The notes beneath the pieces were generated by a model. The model was not told the DNA's origin. It did no database searches and worked only from the letters and a program-made list of their open reading frames with translations. Positions 36,026-45,399 of a stretch of 64,000 nt of DNA are shown in pieces. Each line of letters starts with the position of its first letter. Positions within the stretch are counted from its first letter, which is position 1. Made by a program: the position numbers and the translations under genes. Source of the DNA: Cognatundibacterium luofuense (GTDB taxonomy: Bacteria > Pseudomonadota > Gammaproteobacteria > Burkholderiales > Burkholderiaceae_D); assembly GCF_018139685.1 (NCBI RefSeq), contig NZ_JAGSPN010000013.1, forward strand, positions 81,221-145,220, read 5' to 3'.

Positions 36026-38212
36026 ATGCCTCGTCCTAAAGCTACTGAACAAACCGTTATTCTGATTCTGGATAAAGTCAGCAGGCATCATTTTGCTTTT
36101 CTGAAAGGTTATCTGGAAGGTTTGCCGCTGGCGCGGCTCGCGGCGACGTATCTGGAAAACTGGGATGAAGGCCATGTGGATTTGCGGATTGCCCGTTCCA
36201 CTCTGGACTGGATACGGCGCGAGCTTGGTCAGGTTGCGCGGCGTCTGGGCAAGGCCTCGTATGCGCGGGTGATTAAACTGGAACCGGAACAGTTGCTGGC
36301 TCCGGTTCCGACCGCCGTGCCGACGCTGGAACAGTTTCGTGAGGAATACGATCCTTATGAAATGTATTCAGAAAATGATTTGCTGGAACGATTTGCGGAA
36401 CTGTTTCCGGAAGGCGATGGCGTCGATGCGCAAAAGGCAGCGCGCAATGAGCGTTTGCGTAAGCGTCAGCATGCCGCGCTGTTGTGGCTGCAGGAAATGG
36501 CGGTGGCCGATCCGCATCCGCAGGATTCTGTACTGGGCTGGCTGAATGCGCGCATTGCCAATCGTCTGATACGTGCCGGCGTGAATACGCTGCACGAACT
36601 GTGTGAAGCGATTAACAACAATGGTTATCGCTGGTTTAATCTGGTACCCGGTCTGGGTGAGCGCACCGCGCAATGTATCGTGCGCTGGCTGGAACTGAAT
36701 CAGGAAACCTTGCAATTGCCGCTGGAGCGTTATGCGCTGTCGCGCCGCAGTGATCTGGATATCGCCAGCCTGAAGGCGCAGCGTGCGCGCAGCACTGCGA
36801 TTGTGCCGCTGGAATATTTTCAGCCTTCTGCTGCACTGAATGGCGAACAGGGTTATAACCGTGCAGCACGCAATATGTCCGGTGTACACAATGATTACGA
36901 TGCCATTCAGTTGTGGCTGCAAACCTTTCCGTTCGGATCAAATACCTATTTGTCGTATCGCTCGCAGGCTGAACGCTTTTTGCTGTGGGCGGTGCTGGAG
37001 CGCGGCAAGGCGATGTCGGATTTAACGACACAGGATTGTCTGGCTTACCGTGACTTTTTATGGGATCTGGGAAGGCTGGCTCCGGAACTCTGGCACAGCC
37101 AGTACAAATTGCCGGAATCCGCGTGGCTCGGTAAGCGTCACACCGAACGCTGGAGCCCCGGCTGGCGACCATTTGAAGAATTAAAACCGCCAGCTGTACC
37201 GAAAGAAATCCCGCGTTTGTTAAGGGTGCAATGGCAGCGTGAACATACCGAACGCAACGGCGTTCTGAAGCCCTCGTCGCAAAAACTCGCAATCACGATT
37301 CTGACTTCGATGTGTGAATGGCTGGTGCGCCGCCGCTATCTGGAAGTGAACCCGTGGGATGGCATACGTCCGCGTGTTGATCATAAACCGATGATTGCGA
37401 CGCAGCGCAGCTTCAGCCAGGAAGAATGGGCTTTGCTTTTGCAAGCCGCAATGCAAAAGCCGTTTTCCGAAGCGAATCTGCGCCTGCAATCGATGCTGAT
37501 GCTGGCTTACGCTACCGGCATGCGTTTATCTGAGCTCAGCGCCGCGCGCAAAGGGGATTTGTATTTTCAGAGTGGCAGCAACGGGCTGGCTGGTGGCTGG
37601 GTGCTGTCGGTCATCGGTAAGGGCAACAAGCAACGCGCCGTACCGGTACCGCAAGCGGCGATGCAGATACTGCAGCGCTATTTCGCGACGCGCGGTTACG
37701 GCAGCTTGCAGGATATGCCAGCGGAAGCACCGCTGTTCAGCCATCTGGAAGACAGCCCCGCACACTTAAAGCTGCTGAATAACAGTACGCAACGACGCGA
37801 GCAACAGGAAACCATGGCGCACAGCCGCATCTACCGGAATCTGAAAAAATTCTTTGAAGAAACCGCGAATCTGATTTCAGAACAGGCACCCGAAACCGCT
37901 GTCAAACTGCGCGCTGCTTCTACCCACTGGCTGCGCCATACTTCCGGTTCACACGCCGTGGCGAATGGCGTTCCGGTCGAAGTGCTGCAACAGAATCTGG
38001 GCCACAGCTCGCTGAATACCACGACGATTTACGTGACAACCGAACTCGAACAGCGCATACGTCTGATGGAACAATTCGTGAACCAGAGTCAGCAAGTGCG
38101 GCCGCCAGCCTGCTTCAATACCCCTGACCTGTTCGGTGCGTCGCAAGCAAGTTCGCAGGCAGACACATCAATCAGCGAAGCTCACCAGACCGGCGATGGG
38201 AAGCAGGCTTAA
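36026..38212 (+). CDS. Large tyrosine recombinase with N-terminal DUF3701-like domain
   Basis: Site-specific recombinase of 728 residues. The first ~250 residues carry FLKGYLEGLPLARLAATYL and a helix-hairpin-helix-like segment (INNNGYRWFNLVPGLGERTAQCIVRWL). A core-binding SAM-like domain follows (about 285-380), then the catalytic domain with Arg in ATGMRLSEL (~500), Lys in GKGNKQRAVPVP, HWLRHTSGSH (~634) and nucleophile Tyr in NTTTIYVTT (~669). All catalytic residues are present. This type is often found next to parAB/rep on large plasmids and chromids of Burkholderiales, and a role in resolving replicon multimers is plausible but inferred. Confidence 0.9.
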   Translation: MPRPKATEQTVILILDKVSRHHFAFLKGYLEGLPLARLAATYLENWDEGHVDLRIARSTLDWIRRELGQVARRLGKASYARVIKLEPEQLLAPVPTAVPTLEQFREEYDPYEMYSENDLLERFAELFPEGDGVDAQKAARNERLRKRQHAALLWLQEMAVADPHPQDSVLGWLNARIANRLIRAGVNTLHELCEAINNNGYRWFNLVPGLGERTAQCIVRWLELNQETLQLPLERYALSRRSDLDIASLKAQRARSTAIVPLEYFQPSAALNGEQGYNRAARNMSGVHNDYDAIQLWLQTFPFGSNTYLSYRSQAERFLLWAVLERGKAMSDLTTQDCLAYRDFLWDLGRLAPELWHSQYKLPESAWLGKRHTERWSPGWRPFEELKPPAVPKEIPRLLRVQWQREHTERNGVLKPSSQKLAITILTSMCEWLVRRRYLEVNPWDGIRPRVDHKPMIATQRSFSQEEWALLLQAAMQKPFSEANLRLQSMLMLAYATGMRLSELSAARKGDLYFQSGSNGLAGGWVLSVIGKGNKQRAVPVPQAAMQILQRYFATRGYGSLQDMPAEAPLFSHLEDSPAHLKLLNNSTQRREQQETMAHSRIYRNLKKFFEETANLISEQAPETAVKLRAASTHWLRHTSGSHAVANGVPVEVLQQNLGHSSLNTTTIYVTTELEQRIRLMEQFVNQSQQVRPPACFNTPDLFGASQASSQADTSISEAHQTGDGKQA

Positions 38213-38237
38213 CAGAGACTGAAAAACCGTTTTTTTG

Positions 38238-38323
38238 CCTCAAATGCGGTGTTCAGCACAGCGATCCGGCGGTCGTCGGCAGAAAGTCCGGCTCTCCGTA
38301 AAACGCAGATGCGCAGTTCTGCA
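38238..38323 (-). repeat. Dispersed ~85-bp repeat, copy 4
   Basis: Inverted orientation: CTCAAATGCGGTGTTCAGC, GGTCGTCGGCAGAAAGTCC, then GCGCAGTTCTGCA. It lies between the convergent integrase and parB genes; no gene is seen in the rest of 38213-38569. Confidence 0.75.
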
Positions 38324-38511
38324 CAATGCACTGCGTTTTGCTTATGTTTGGCTGGTGTTTGGTTGGTGTTTGCCAAATGCTGACCAGCACAAATAAGGAG
38401 TGGAGAACGCTTGCTGGCTTCCCGTTGTTCCTGTTCCGGTGTCACTTTTGATTCGCGCCCTGCCCGTTCATAATCCAGAAAATAACAGCTACCCCTGTAC
38501 CAGCGAACATC

Positions 38512-38545
38512 CAAAGAAAAAGCGCAGACTCGCTGCGCTTTATTC
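38512..38545 (-). terminator. Terminator after parB
   Basis: AAAGCGCAG / CTGCGCTTT stem with a 5-base loop; on the minus strand it is followed by TTTTTCTTT. It lies 25 bases past the parB stop. Confidence 0.8.
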
Positions 38546-38569
38546 TTATTTACTGCTATTAATAATTAA

Positions 38570-39496
38570 TCAGGACAACAATTCTTTAGTGATCTGATTC
38601 AGGCGTTCAGAAATTTTCTCGATCAGATCCTTGTCTTTGATATCCGAAATTTCCAGCTGGATCTTGCCCTTGTCTTCAAAGCGTTTCAGCAAAGAAGAAC
38701 CATGCGCATATTTCATCGGCACCGACACTGCACGGCTGCGTTTGGATTTCACTTTCGACAGCGCCTGACGACGCGCATCCACTTCACGCGAACTCAGATC
38801 ATGGTTATCGATTTCCAGAATCAGAATCTCAGTTTGCTCATCCCCTGCTGCTTCCCAGTACTTACGGATTGCATCCAGCATACGCAGATTCAGTAAGTTC
38901 GGGCGATCTGCCAGAATGCGGACGATGGTTTTCGGAATCACACCGAGATTGAAAATACGCGAGAATACGGTTTCATCGATACCCAGATCGCGTGCAATCT
39001 CAATCTGCGATTTATATACGCCGTCTTCCAGCAGGACTCGCCACGCCAGCGCATCGTCCAGTGGCGACTGGTCTTTACGTTCAACGTTAGCCCGACGGGA
39101 GGCCAGGTACAGATCACGCGTGCTGACCGGACGCACCTGAATCTCAACACGCAGACTGGATTTACCGGCCAGCCGGCAGGCTTCCAGACGACGGTGACCA
39201 TCCACCAGACACACCACACCGGCATCGTCCAGATACGCGATTGCAGGCGTATCCTGCTGTTTGGCGATCGAGATTGACAGTTCATCGATCCCATCCTGTG
39301 ACATCAGCCTGCGGGCATTGTAAGGATTGACCTTAATTTCAGAAATCGGCACGTCATACGTAGAACCGGTCTGATAGCCGCGGACTGGCGCAACTTGCGC
39401 CGGCTCAAGTTTGGCGACAGCCGCGGAAAATGTTCCTGCTACCTGAGAGATTTTCGCAATTTCATCTTGCGAAGGTTTTTTAAATGGCTTCATCAT
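38570..39496 (-). CDS. parB: Partition protein ParB
   Basis: CTP-dependent DNA-clamp type partition protein of 308 residues. The ParB/Srx domain has VPISEIKVNPYNARR, the arginine patch VDGHRRLEACRLAG, and RRANVERKDQSPLDDALAW. The HTH segment is QIEIARDLGIDETVFSRIF. Its start overlaps the parA stop by four bases. A 20-bp copy of the candidate centromere site lies within its own 5' region (39392-39411), coding for KLEPAQV. Confidence 0.93.
   Translation of the reverse strand: MMKPFKKPSQDEIAKISQVAGTFSAAVAKLEPAQVAPVRGYQTGSTYDVPISEIKVNPYNARRLMSQDGIDELSISIAKQQDTPAIAYLDDAGVVCLVDGHRRLEACRLAGKSSLRVEIQVRPVSTRDLYLASRRANVERKDQSPLDDALAWRVLLEDGVYKSQIEIARDLGIDETVFSRIFNLGVIPKTIVRILADRPNLLNLRMLDAIRKYWEAAGDEQTEILILEIDNHDLSSREVDARRQALSKVKSKRSRAVSVPMKYAHGSSLLKRFEDKGKIQLEISDIKDKDLIEKISERLNQITKELLS
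39392..39411 (-). repeat. Candidate parS site inside parB
   Basis: AACTTGCGCCGGCTCAAGTT, the exact reverse complement of the sites at 40679 and 40953. Confidence 0.7.
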
Positions 39497-40152
39497 GCAC
39501 CTGCTAATGCTTTAATTTCTTCATACACGGCACGGATTTCAGCGGTCGCTTTCGGGTCAGCATCGCGCCCTGTCATCTCATGCATTGCCGCGCCGGCACG
39601 GCGGGAATTACGCCATGAAGCGCGGCCTTTCAATTCAGATTGAAATACCGGATAGGTTTCATCTGCGAAAAATTCGCGCAGCGCCGCCGCTTCTTTCGAT
39701 TTGGCATTGGTTGGCATCTGATTCAGCAGAATATTGACCGGCACTTTGCCGTCTTTATGACGTGCATCCATGGTTTGCAGAATCGAGCAAACACGCAGTG
39801 TTGCTTCGGCTTCCAGCTGATCTGCACCGGTAGGAACAATAATCATATCGGCCAGAATGGCCGCTTTTTCCATCGTACGGTAATTTTGCGCACCAATATC
39901 TACGACGATTAAATCAAACTTCGGTGCGATGGTTTGCAGTTCATATAAAGGGTCCGGCGGAATCGTTACCACCGGAAACTGCGTTAAGCCTTCCTGCGAA
40001 CGACGAATGCGCGCCCAGGCAGTGGCAGAGCCCTGCGGGTCAGTATCCATCAGGCAGACTTCAACACCTTCGGACGCTGCTAATGCGGCGATATTTGTAG
40101 AGATCAGCGTTTTACCCACGCCACCTTTTTCTGCGCCAACAACGATGATCAT
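39493..40152 (-). CDS. parA: Partition ATPase ParA, short form
   Basis: Deviant-Walker ParA ATPase of 219 residues. The first residues already form the Walker A box EKGGVGKT with the signature extra lysine; VCLMDTDPQGSA (A') and FDLIVVDIGAQNY (B) follow. It lacks the N-terminal DNA-binding extension of long ParA proteins, so self-repression, if any, must involve ParB or another factor. Upstream is an A+T-rich region with inverted repeats and then a cluster of candidate centromere sites. Confidence 0.95.
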   Translation of the reverse strand: MIIVVGAEKGGVGKTLISTNIAALAASEGVEVCLMDTDPQGSATAWARIRRSQEGLTQFPVVTIPPDPLYELQTIAPKFDLIVVDIGAQNYRTMEKAAILADMIIVPTGADQLEAEATLRVCSILQTMDARHKDGKVPVNILLNQMPTNAKSKEAAALREFFADETYPVFQSELKGRASWRNSRRAGAAMHEMTGRDADPKATAEIRAVYEEIKALAGA

Positions 40153-40169
40153 AAAAGCCTCATTGTGTA

Positions 40170-40207
40170 TTAATAAGTTTTATTATTATAAAACAGATTC
40201 TTATTAA
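40170..40207. promoter_or_regulatory. A+T-rich dyad before parA
   Basis: Nested inverted repeats: TTAATAAG (40170-40177) / CTTATTAA (40200-40207) enclosing GTTTTAT-N4-ATAAAAC (40177-40194). A second CTTATTA is at 40215-40221. It lies 18 bases before the parA ATG; a promoter/operator for parAB is likely. Confidence 0.55.
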
Positions 40208-40360
40208 TACAATTGCTTATTAGAGAATATTTGTTCTGTTTGGCCGTTTCTTTGATTTATTCGGTGTGACTTGAGTGAGGATTTCCACATTGTTTGAATA
40301 GCTGCGAAGTGTGTAACCGTTTCGAAAAATGCAGCGCCACTCACCTTCTAAGCTTGATGA

Positions 40361-40376
40361 CTTGAGCCGGTTCAAG
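40361..40376 (+). repeat. Candidate parS site
   Basis: CTTGAGCCGGTTCAAG, an almost perfect palindrome matching the sites inside parB and further upstream. Confidence 0.7.
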
Positions 40377-40450
40377 ACTCGGATAAAAGTACACGCTTTA
40401 CGGGATTGATCTCTAGCGCAGATCGGAAAAAAGTCATCGTAGAAAAGAAA

Positions 40451-40466
40451 CTTGCGCGGGCTCAAG
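40451..40466 (-). repeat. Candidate parS site
   Basis: CTTGCGCGGGCTCAAG, one base different from the reverse complement of CTTGAGCCGGCGCAAG. Confidence 0.65.
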
Positions 40467-40473
40467 ATCGTTT

Positions 40474-40489
40474 TACTGGCCGGTTCAAG
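40474..40489 (+). repeat. Candidate parS half-site
   Basis: TACTGGCCGGTTCAAG: the right half (GCCGGTTCAAG) is intact and the left half degraded. It lies 7 bases after the previous site. Confidence 0.45.
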
Positions 40490-40678
40490 CAAGAGTCAAT
40501 GGCGCTCATACAGCAAAAGCAGCAAATCGACAGCACGGTCCTTAAGTCTCATTCTTTTTATGAGGAACCGAAAGGCTGATATCTACTGCCCTTCTGTACA
40601 GATACGCAGCCTGAATGGCGCTGTTTAGGCGGGTAGTTCGTGGTGTCACATTTGCTTCAGAACACTGCTTTGGGTTGC

Positions 40679-40698
40679 AACTTGAGCCGGCGCAAGTT
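40679..40698 (+). repeat. Candidate parS site
   Basis: AACTTGAGCCGGCGCAAGTT, full 20-bp dyad identical to the site at 40953. Confidence 0.75.
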
Positions 40699-40952
40699 CT
40701 TGCCGCTACCTTTCGAACCACGAGATTCTGCAGTACGACTTTCCCAGTTCGGAATACACGATCACTGACCACCAGCCTATCAAACAACAGTACTACAGAC
40801 AGAATGCCTGTAATGTCGCGGAGGATTAATTCGGCCCGCGTTATCTGAGTTACTCAAATACGATGGTGGACGCCTGAATCTGTCCATTATCACTGAGTGT
40901 AAAGATGCAAAATGAGCGCCGTTAACATGTTGAAATTTGCCTGATACTGTTG

Positions 40953-40972
40953 AACTTGAGCCGGCGCAAGTT
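40953..40972 (+). repeat. Candidate parS site
   Basis: AACTTGAGCCGGCGCAAGTT, identical to the site at 40679. Confidence 0.75.
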
Positions 40973-41642
40973 TATGTGAGCTCAAACACCAGCAGGCTAC
41001 ACCGAATATCACGCTAAAGGATTGAGGAAGGTAACCAAATAGTCGTTCGAATGATCATCTCGCACAGACCATTCAGCGCCCATTACTTAATGGTTTGCAT
41101 CAATTTTAAGGAACCGGACAAAGAAGAAATACGTGCAAATTGATGGTGTAAGTCTGATGTGAGGTTTGAGCCAGCACTTTTACTTTATCGGAAATTGCCT
41201 TCGTCCTTCTTCACCTGGAACGTATTTATTACTTTCTACTGATGTTGTGTTCAACGATCCCAATATTTACTTGCAAGGAAAATTTGTACAGCCCAAATAG
41301 AGTTCGACCGTTTCAATGTTGAGCAAGCTTTTGCATGTATTCTCTATGCTCGCTGAGACTCGCTTTTCCGCTAAAAAATAACCACCCTCTTTTTCAGATA
41401 TTTATTGTGAAATAATTCTTCCATGTGATCATCTGCAAGAGTATAGCGATGAAGGAATTTTTGCGATTCAGGTAAAAATTAAAGAGGATGAAAATCATAT
41501 GAAGAAGTGACCTCCTTCTCAGGCAAACCGTTTAGCATTTCAACGCTTAATAGCTTAAATGGTCGAACAAGTCATTGTACGAAGCACTGAATCATTCATC
41601 GTATCCAGCGATCATGGCGACACATATTGCGACGAAAAAAAA
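40973..41642. other. Non-coding part of the parA-rep interval
   Basis: No supported gene. A weak half-site GTTTGAGCCAGCAC lies near 41164. The interval 40153-41687 as a whole seems devoted to partition sites. Confidence 0.5.
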
Positions 41643-41669
41643 AGCACCTGTTTTTATCAGGTGCTTTTT
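41643..41669. terminator. Terminator after the replication gene
   Basis: AGCACCTG / CAGGTGCT stem with a 7-base loop, preceded by nine A and followed by TTTTTC; it can work in both directions. Confidence 0.9.
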
Positions 41670-41687
41670 CATTTCAAATAAGAATTA

Positions 41688-43034
41688 TTATTTTTTAATT
41701 TTCATTGTGAATTCAATGATTTCTTCAGGAGTAGGATCACCCCAGGTCGTTTTTGCCAGCCATTGGTAAAACGGAATCATATGACGATGATGTCGTTCTC
41801 CAATCTCAGCCGGAATTTGTTGTTCCGCGTGTTCTGTCAGCGCATTGTATTGTGCGATTTTTTGTTCCTGATCTGTCAGCAACATTTCACCGAACATACG
41901 GATCGCATCATCGGTTCTGACTTTCTGGAACTCTGCCAGCACATCAGAAACTTTCATCGCACCATTTCCGCTGTTCTGATTCTGGGATTTTTGTTTTGTA
42001 AATCCTGCGTAGTCCTGTTCACAGGCTTTCAGCAAGTAAGCTCCCAGATTCTTAATTGAATCCTGGCTCTGATCATTCATGCGGCTGATGGTGTACTGAA
42101 TGTTTGCCTGAATCAGTGCCAGATCATAAAAATTAGTAAGCTTTTTCTTGTAGTAATTAGAGATATCTAATTTTTGCAATTGATCATTGATGTCTTTCAA
42201 CGTTGGGCCGACATCCACGACTTCCTTATTCTCGCCCTCTTTCGAATTGAACTTCGGTTTTTCCGTGATCTTGAACTGCAATTCTTTCACCCTGCGAGAA
42301 CCGTCTTTATTTTCAATCAGTTCCAGCATGATGTCGGTGACTTCGTTAATTTCTTTGATCGCAGGCAGCAACTTATCGCGCTTGAACAGCTTGTATTCCT
42401 GCAGGTAGCTTTTCTTATCAACTTCGCCGTAAATGATCCAGCGCCACAATTCCCACGGATCGCAATTGGTTCGTTTCGACGGATTTGTTTTGTAGCGACT
42501 TACCCAGTCGTACAACTTCACGGATTCATCCCGTTTCAACAAGCGTTGAATACCGAGATTCAGATGGTGAAAAATTTCAGAGTTGAACAGCATCGGTTCG
42601 ATGTGCTCAACAAACGAATAATGCACATATTCATTGTCCACAACCAAAAAAGGCAGCAAAACACAGGACGCCCATGCGTTGTTACCGTCCTGACCCAGAA
42701 TATCCCAGGTGGCTTTCAAATCTTGCATTTTAATCAATGCTTCTTTGAAATGCTTACGGTTCGTGGACTTGTAACCCATCTTGTCCATCAGCTCCAGCCT
42801 GTTGATTCTGAACGTGCGCGGTTTTTTTGTTTCACCGGCTTTGATTGTCAGGTTGTAAGCGTCGTTTTGCTCTTTTGCATGCTTTAACAGCGTGTTCCAA
42901 GCTTTGACCTGTTGCCCCGTCATGATGCCGTTAGCAATCAGTATTTGCGTGGCCTGAACCGGCTTTTTGTAGATTTCGGTATTTTCGATGTTGCTGAATA
43001 AATTCAGGCTGTACTGGTCGGTTCGGGAAGACAT
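41688..43034 (-). CDS. Rep_3 family replication initiator
   Basis: Plasmid-type initiator of about 448 residues (467 from a TTG at 43091). Family features are the N-terminal winged-helix region (KKPVQATQILIANGIMTGQQVKAWNTLL), RTFRINRLELMDKMGYKSTNRKHFKEALIKM, and a second winged helix with YDWVSRYKTNPSKRTNCDPWELWRWI. Such proteins bind iterons and start replication. ATG 43034 was chosen; it lacks a clear ribosome site. An iteron-like AAGGTGAGAA copy lies 10-20 bases upstream (43043-43058), which suggests self-repression. The iteron field follows directly upstream. Confidence 0.9.
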   Translation of the reverse strand: MSSRTDQYSLNLFSNIENTEIYKKPVQATQILIANGIMTGQQVKAWNTLLKHAKEQNDAYNLTIKAGETKKPRTFRINRLELMDKMGYKSTNRKHFKEALIKMQDLKATWDILGQDGNNAWASCVLLPFLVVDNEYVHYSFVEHIEPMLFNSEIFHHLNLGIQRLLKRDESVKLYDWVSRYKTNPSKRTNCDPWELWRWIIYGEVDKKSYLQEYKLFKRDKLLPAIKEINEVTDIMLELIENKDGSRRVKELQFKITEKPKFNSKEGENKEVVDVGPTLKDINDQLQKLDISNYYKKKLTNFYDLALIQANIQYTISRMNDQSQDSIKNLGAYLLKACEQDYAGFTKQKSQNQNSGNGAMKVSDVLAEFQKVRTDDAIRMFGEMLLTDQEQKIAQYNALTEHAEQQIPAEIGERHHRHMIPFYQWLAKTTWGDPTPEEIIEFTMKIKK

Positions 43035-43357
43035 AGAAACTTGAAGGTGAGAATTTTCTGAAATGTTCTCACCCTGATCGCACAGCGTCAAGCCGGAATT
43101 TTTGAATCTATTGCTGAATAAGTCCTTAGTTGTTAACAGTTAAGTAAACGGTTAACCATAGTTAACTTACGTTAAGGCTGCGTAAACCCAGTATTCATGC
43201 GGGTTTTCAAAGGATTTGGTGAGTCGGGGGAATAGCAAGGTGAGGTTAACGAATATTCCGGGGTTGTGGATGGAATAGGGGCGGTGAGTTTTTTGAATAG
43301 GACGGGGTTGTGGACAGAATAGCGCATGTGCAAAGGGTGAGTTTACGGAATATCGGC

Positions 43358-43366
43358 TGTGAATAA
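43358..43366 (-). promoter_or_regulatory. DnaA box
   Basis: TGTGAATAA, reverse complement TTATTCACA, fits TTWTNCACA; within the iteron field. Confidence 0.55.
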
Positions 43367-43726
43367 GTCCTGAGATGGGCCGGAACATGCTTTTTCGACA
43401 GGTTCGCATGTGAAAAACCTCTGTTTTCTTCGTAAAAACACGATGGCACTGCTTTTGTTCGGTGTGATTTTCGAATAGGTTTTGAAAAATTTCTGGCCAT
43501 CTTCGCGTGATTTTTTTCAAAGGTGAGAAGTTTTAATAGCATCGAAGCCATGAAAGTCCGGTTTGGCGGTCGTTTTTTAAGTCAGGCACCGATGACCGCC
43601 TGTGGAAATTTTCAAAGGTGAGATTTTTTAATAGCTAAAGATCAAACTGACTCACCTTTGTAAAAAATGCTGATATAACGCGCGTTTCAATGAGAGTGAA
43701 TACAAACAAACTTATTTTTTTGAGTT

Positions 43727-43735
43727 TGTGGAAAA
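43727..43735 (-). promoter_or_regulatory. DnaA box
   Basis: TGTGGAAAA, reverse complement TTTTCCACA, fits TTWTNCACA; within the iteron field. Confidence 0.55.
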
Positions 43736-44141
43736 CAAGGTTTTTTATCCAAAGGTGAGAACTTTTGATAGCCGTTTTTAAATTTCGTTTCGAAAAGTGG
43801 TCTTTGAAAACGGCCTGAATCAGGGTGTTTCAGCAGAAGTAAGCACCAACATTTCATTAATGGTGAGTTTTTTGAATGATCTTATTTGAAAAAGACTCTA
43901 TGGTGAGATTTTTGAATAGCCTGATTTCAAAAAAGTCTTCTGAGAACCTGTAAGGTGATAACTTTGAATAGCTTATTTGAATGCTTTTTTCGAGAGGTGA
44001 GAAGTTGGAATAGTTGTTAAACGGTCCTGTTGAAAAATGTGAAAAGTTCCTTGTCTCGAAATTTGGTTGAAAGGTGAGAAAAATGGATAGGTTTTTTCAA
44101 AAAAACGGTCAATTTTTCAAAAAGGTGAATGTTCGGAATAG

Positions 44142-44957
44142 GTAAGGAAGGCATCAACCTTGGGTTTTGATGAAAATATGATTGTTAATTGCGTTTTCGT
44201 ATCTCCTGTGAACATCCTCGAAGTTATTGAGTCCATGTTCAGGGTTTATCAGAGACAAAGAATGAATTCTGTTCGCCTGATCATAGTCGGTTTACGAATG
44301 ACCCGTCACTCAAATTGCGTCAGACGCGGTTTAAGCGATTTAAGCCTTAAACACATCTTTCACCCGCAAAATCGAATTAATCGTCTCTGAGACGGTTTAC
44401 GTGCGGTTAATGGCTGTTTCTGCCGCTAAAGCACAACCAACCCTGCAATTTGTATGAAAAAGCCGTTCCGGACATCTGACTACGCCCCGCTGACGTGCTT
44501 TGCGACATCAGCGATGCCATCATTCAGGTCACGAACCTAAGCAAAAGCACCTTACTTGCACAGAGTAGCAAGTGAGAAGCACTGTCCGCGAATATCACGC
44601 CCCACCGCGCCACTCGGAAGCCGAACGGCCTTTGAAAAAACAGTGGCTGGACGACGGGGTGTGACAAATCCCTCACCTTTGAAAAAACGCGCCAATCAGA
44701 ATTCTGCAAAGTAAGCACACGCTCTCATTTTGATTCATGAATAACAAGCCTTTCTATCCGGAATCGGCGAGACTGATCTGTGCGAGGGCTGAAGGCGGTG
44801 AAATTTGCAATCGGTCAGCAGCGAAAAAACAGAGAGTGAAGCAATGTCCGCAATGCTTTTTGCTTTCATTTGCGACCACGCGAATCAGAGGCGTACCGGA
44901 GCAAGGATCACAGTGAAATCCGCAAGAACAGTAAAAAGACTCTGCAACCGGAAAAAA
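44142..44957. other. Non-coding stretch beyond the origin
   Basis: No gene I can support; a 76-codon open frame at 44160-44390 has no ribosome site and no family-like features. One inverted iteron core (CCTCACCTTTGAA) lies at 44671-44683. Confidence 0.5.
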
Positions 44958-45042
44958 TGCCTCAAATGCGGTGTTCAGCACAGCAATCTGGCTGTCGTCG
45001 GCAGAAAGTCTGGCTATCCGCGAAAGGCAAATGCGGAAACAG
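44958..45042 (-). repeat. Dispersed ~85-bp repeat, copy 5
   Basis: Inverted orientation: CTCAAATGCGGTGTTCAGC, GCTGTCGTCGGCAGAAAGTC, then AAATGCGGAAACAGG. Confidence 0.7.
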
Positions 45043-45127
45043 GCATAAAGCGATGCTGGCAGGCGTGGGGTTACCAGAACAGCCCGAACCACAGCCCTAC
45101 CCAACAACACCGGAACGCGTAAGCCCG

Positions 45128-45339
45128 CAGGGCGCATTGCAATGCGCCGACTCGGAATGACACCGGGTTTAGGTAAAAACCTAAAACGGGGTGAGTTCTC
45201 GCCCGAGAATGATCTGTCGACTTACAGCTACGTGTTCCTCGAAACAAATTTACGGAATTTTACCAATCTCTCATACGACCAACCCGTCCATGCGGCGCAT
45301 TACAATGCGCCCTACATGTGATTACGCCTTACGGCCTTA
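45128..45339 (+). repeat. Cassette-array repeat A (~230-bp family)
   Basis: First of six direct copies. Left palindromic arm GGGCGCATTGCAATGCGCC, centre with AACGGGGTGAG and TACGTGTTCCTCGAAAC, right arm GGCGCATTACAATGCGCC followed by TGATTACGCCTTACGGCC. Its extreme left end (CGTAAGCCCGCAG) is diverged from the usual GGCCGTAAGGCGTAGCC. Confidence 0.85.
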
Positions 45340-45399
45340 TGAAAAATATGGCGAATTTGAAGTCTACAAACTGTGTGGATTAAAGTTAGTTATGTTGAA

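Larger units (their letters stand above)
43043..44141. repeat. Iteron array, candidate origin of replication
   Basis: At least twelve copies of a ~22-bp motif (AAAGGTGAGA...TTTGAATAGC) in + orientation: 43216, 43237, 43281, 43331, 43519, 43614, 43751, 43860, 43900, 43951, 43992, 44070 and 44120. Inverted copies lie near 43068 and 43651, and one more occurs beyond the field at 44671. The best-conserved copies are in the middle; spacing is irregular (20-180 bases). DnaA-box matches TGTGAATAA (43358) and TGTGGAAAA (43727) are included, and a cluster of GTTAAC palindromes lies at 43130-43175 next to rep. Together with rep this is an origin by design. Confidence 0.88.

Noticed and set aside
43216-44141. 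Regularly recurring short repeats suggesting a CRISPR array
   Set aside because: Spacing is irregular, copies are degenerate, no cas genes are near, and the repeats lie next to a Rep_3 gene; they are iterons.
44160-44390. 76-codon open frame beyond the origin
   Set aside because: No ribosome site, no recognisable domain, composition unlike the neighbours; not annotated as a gene.
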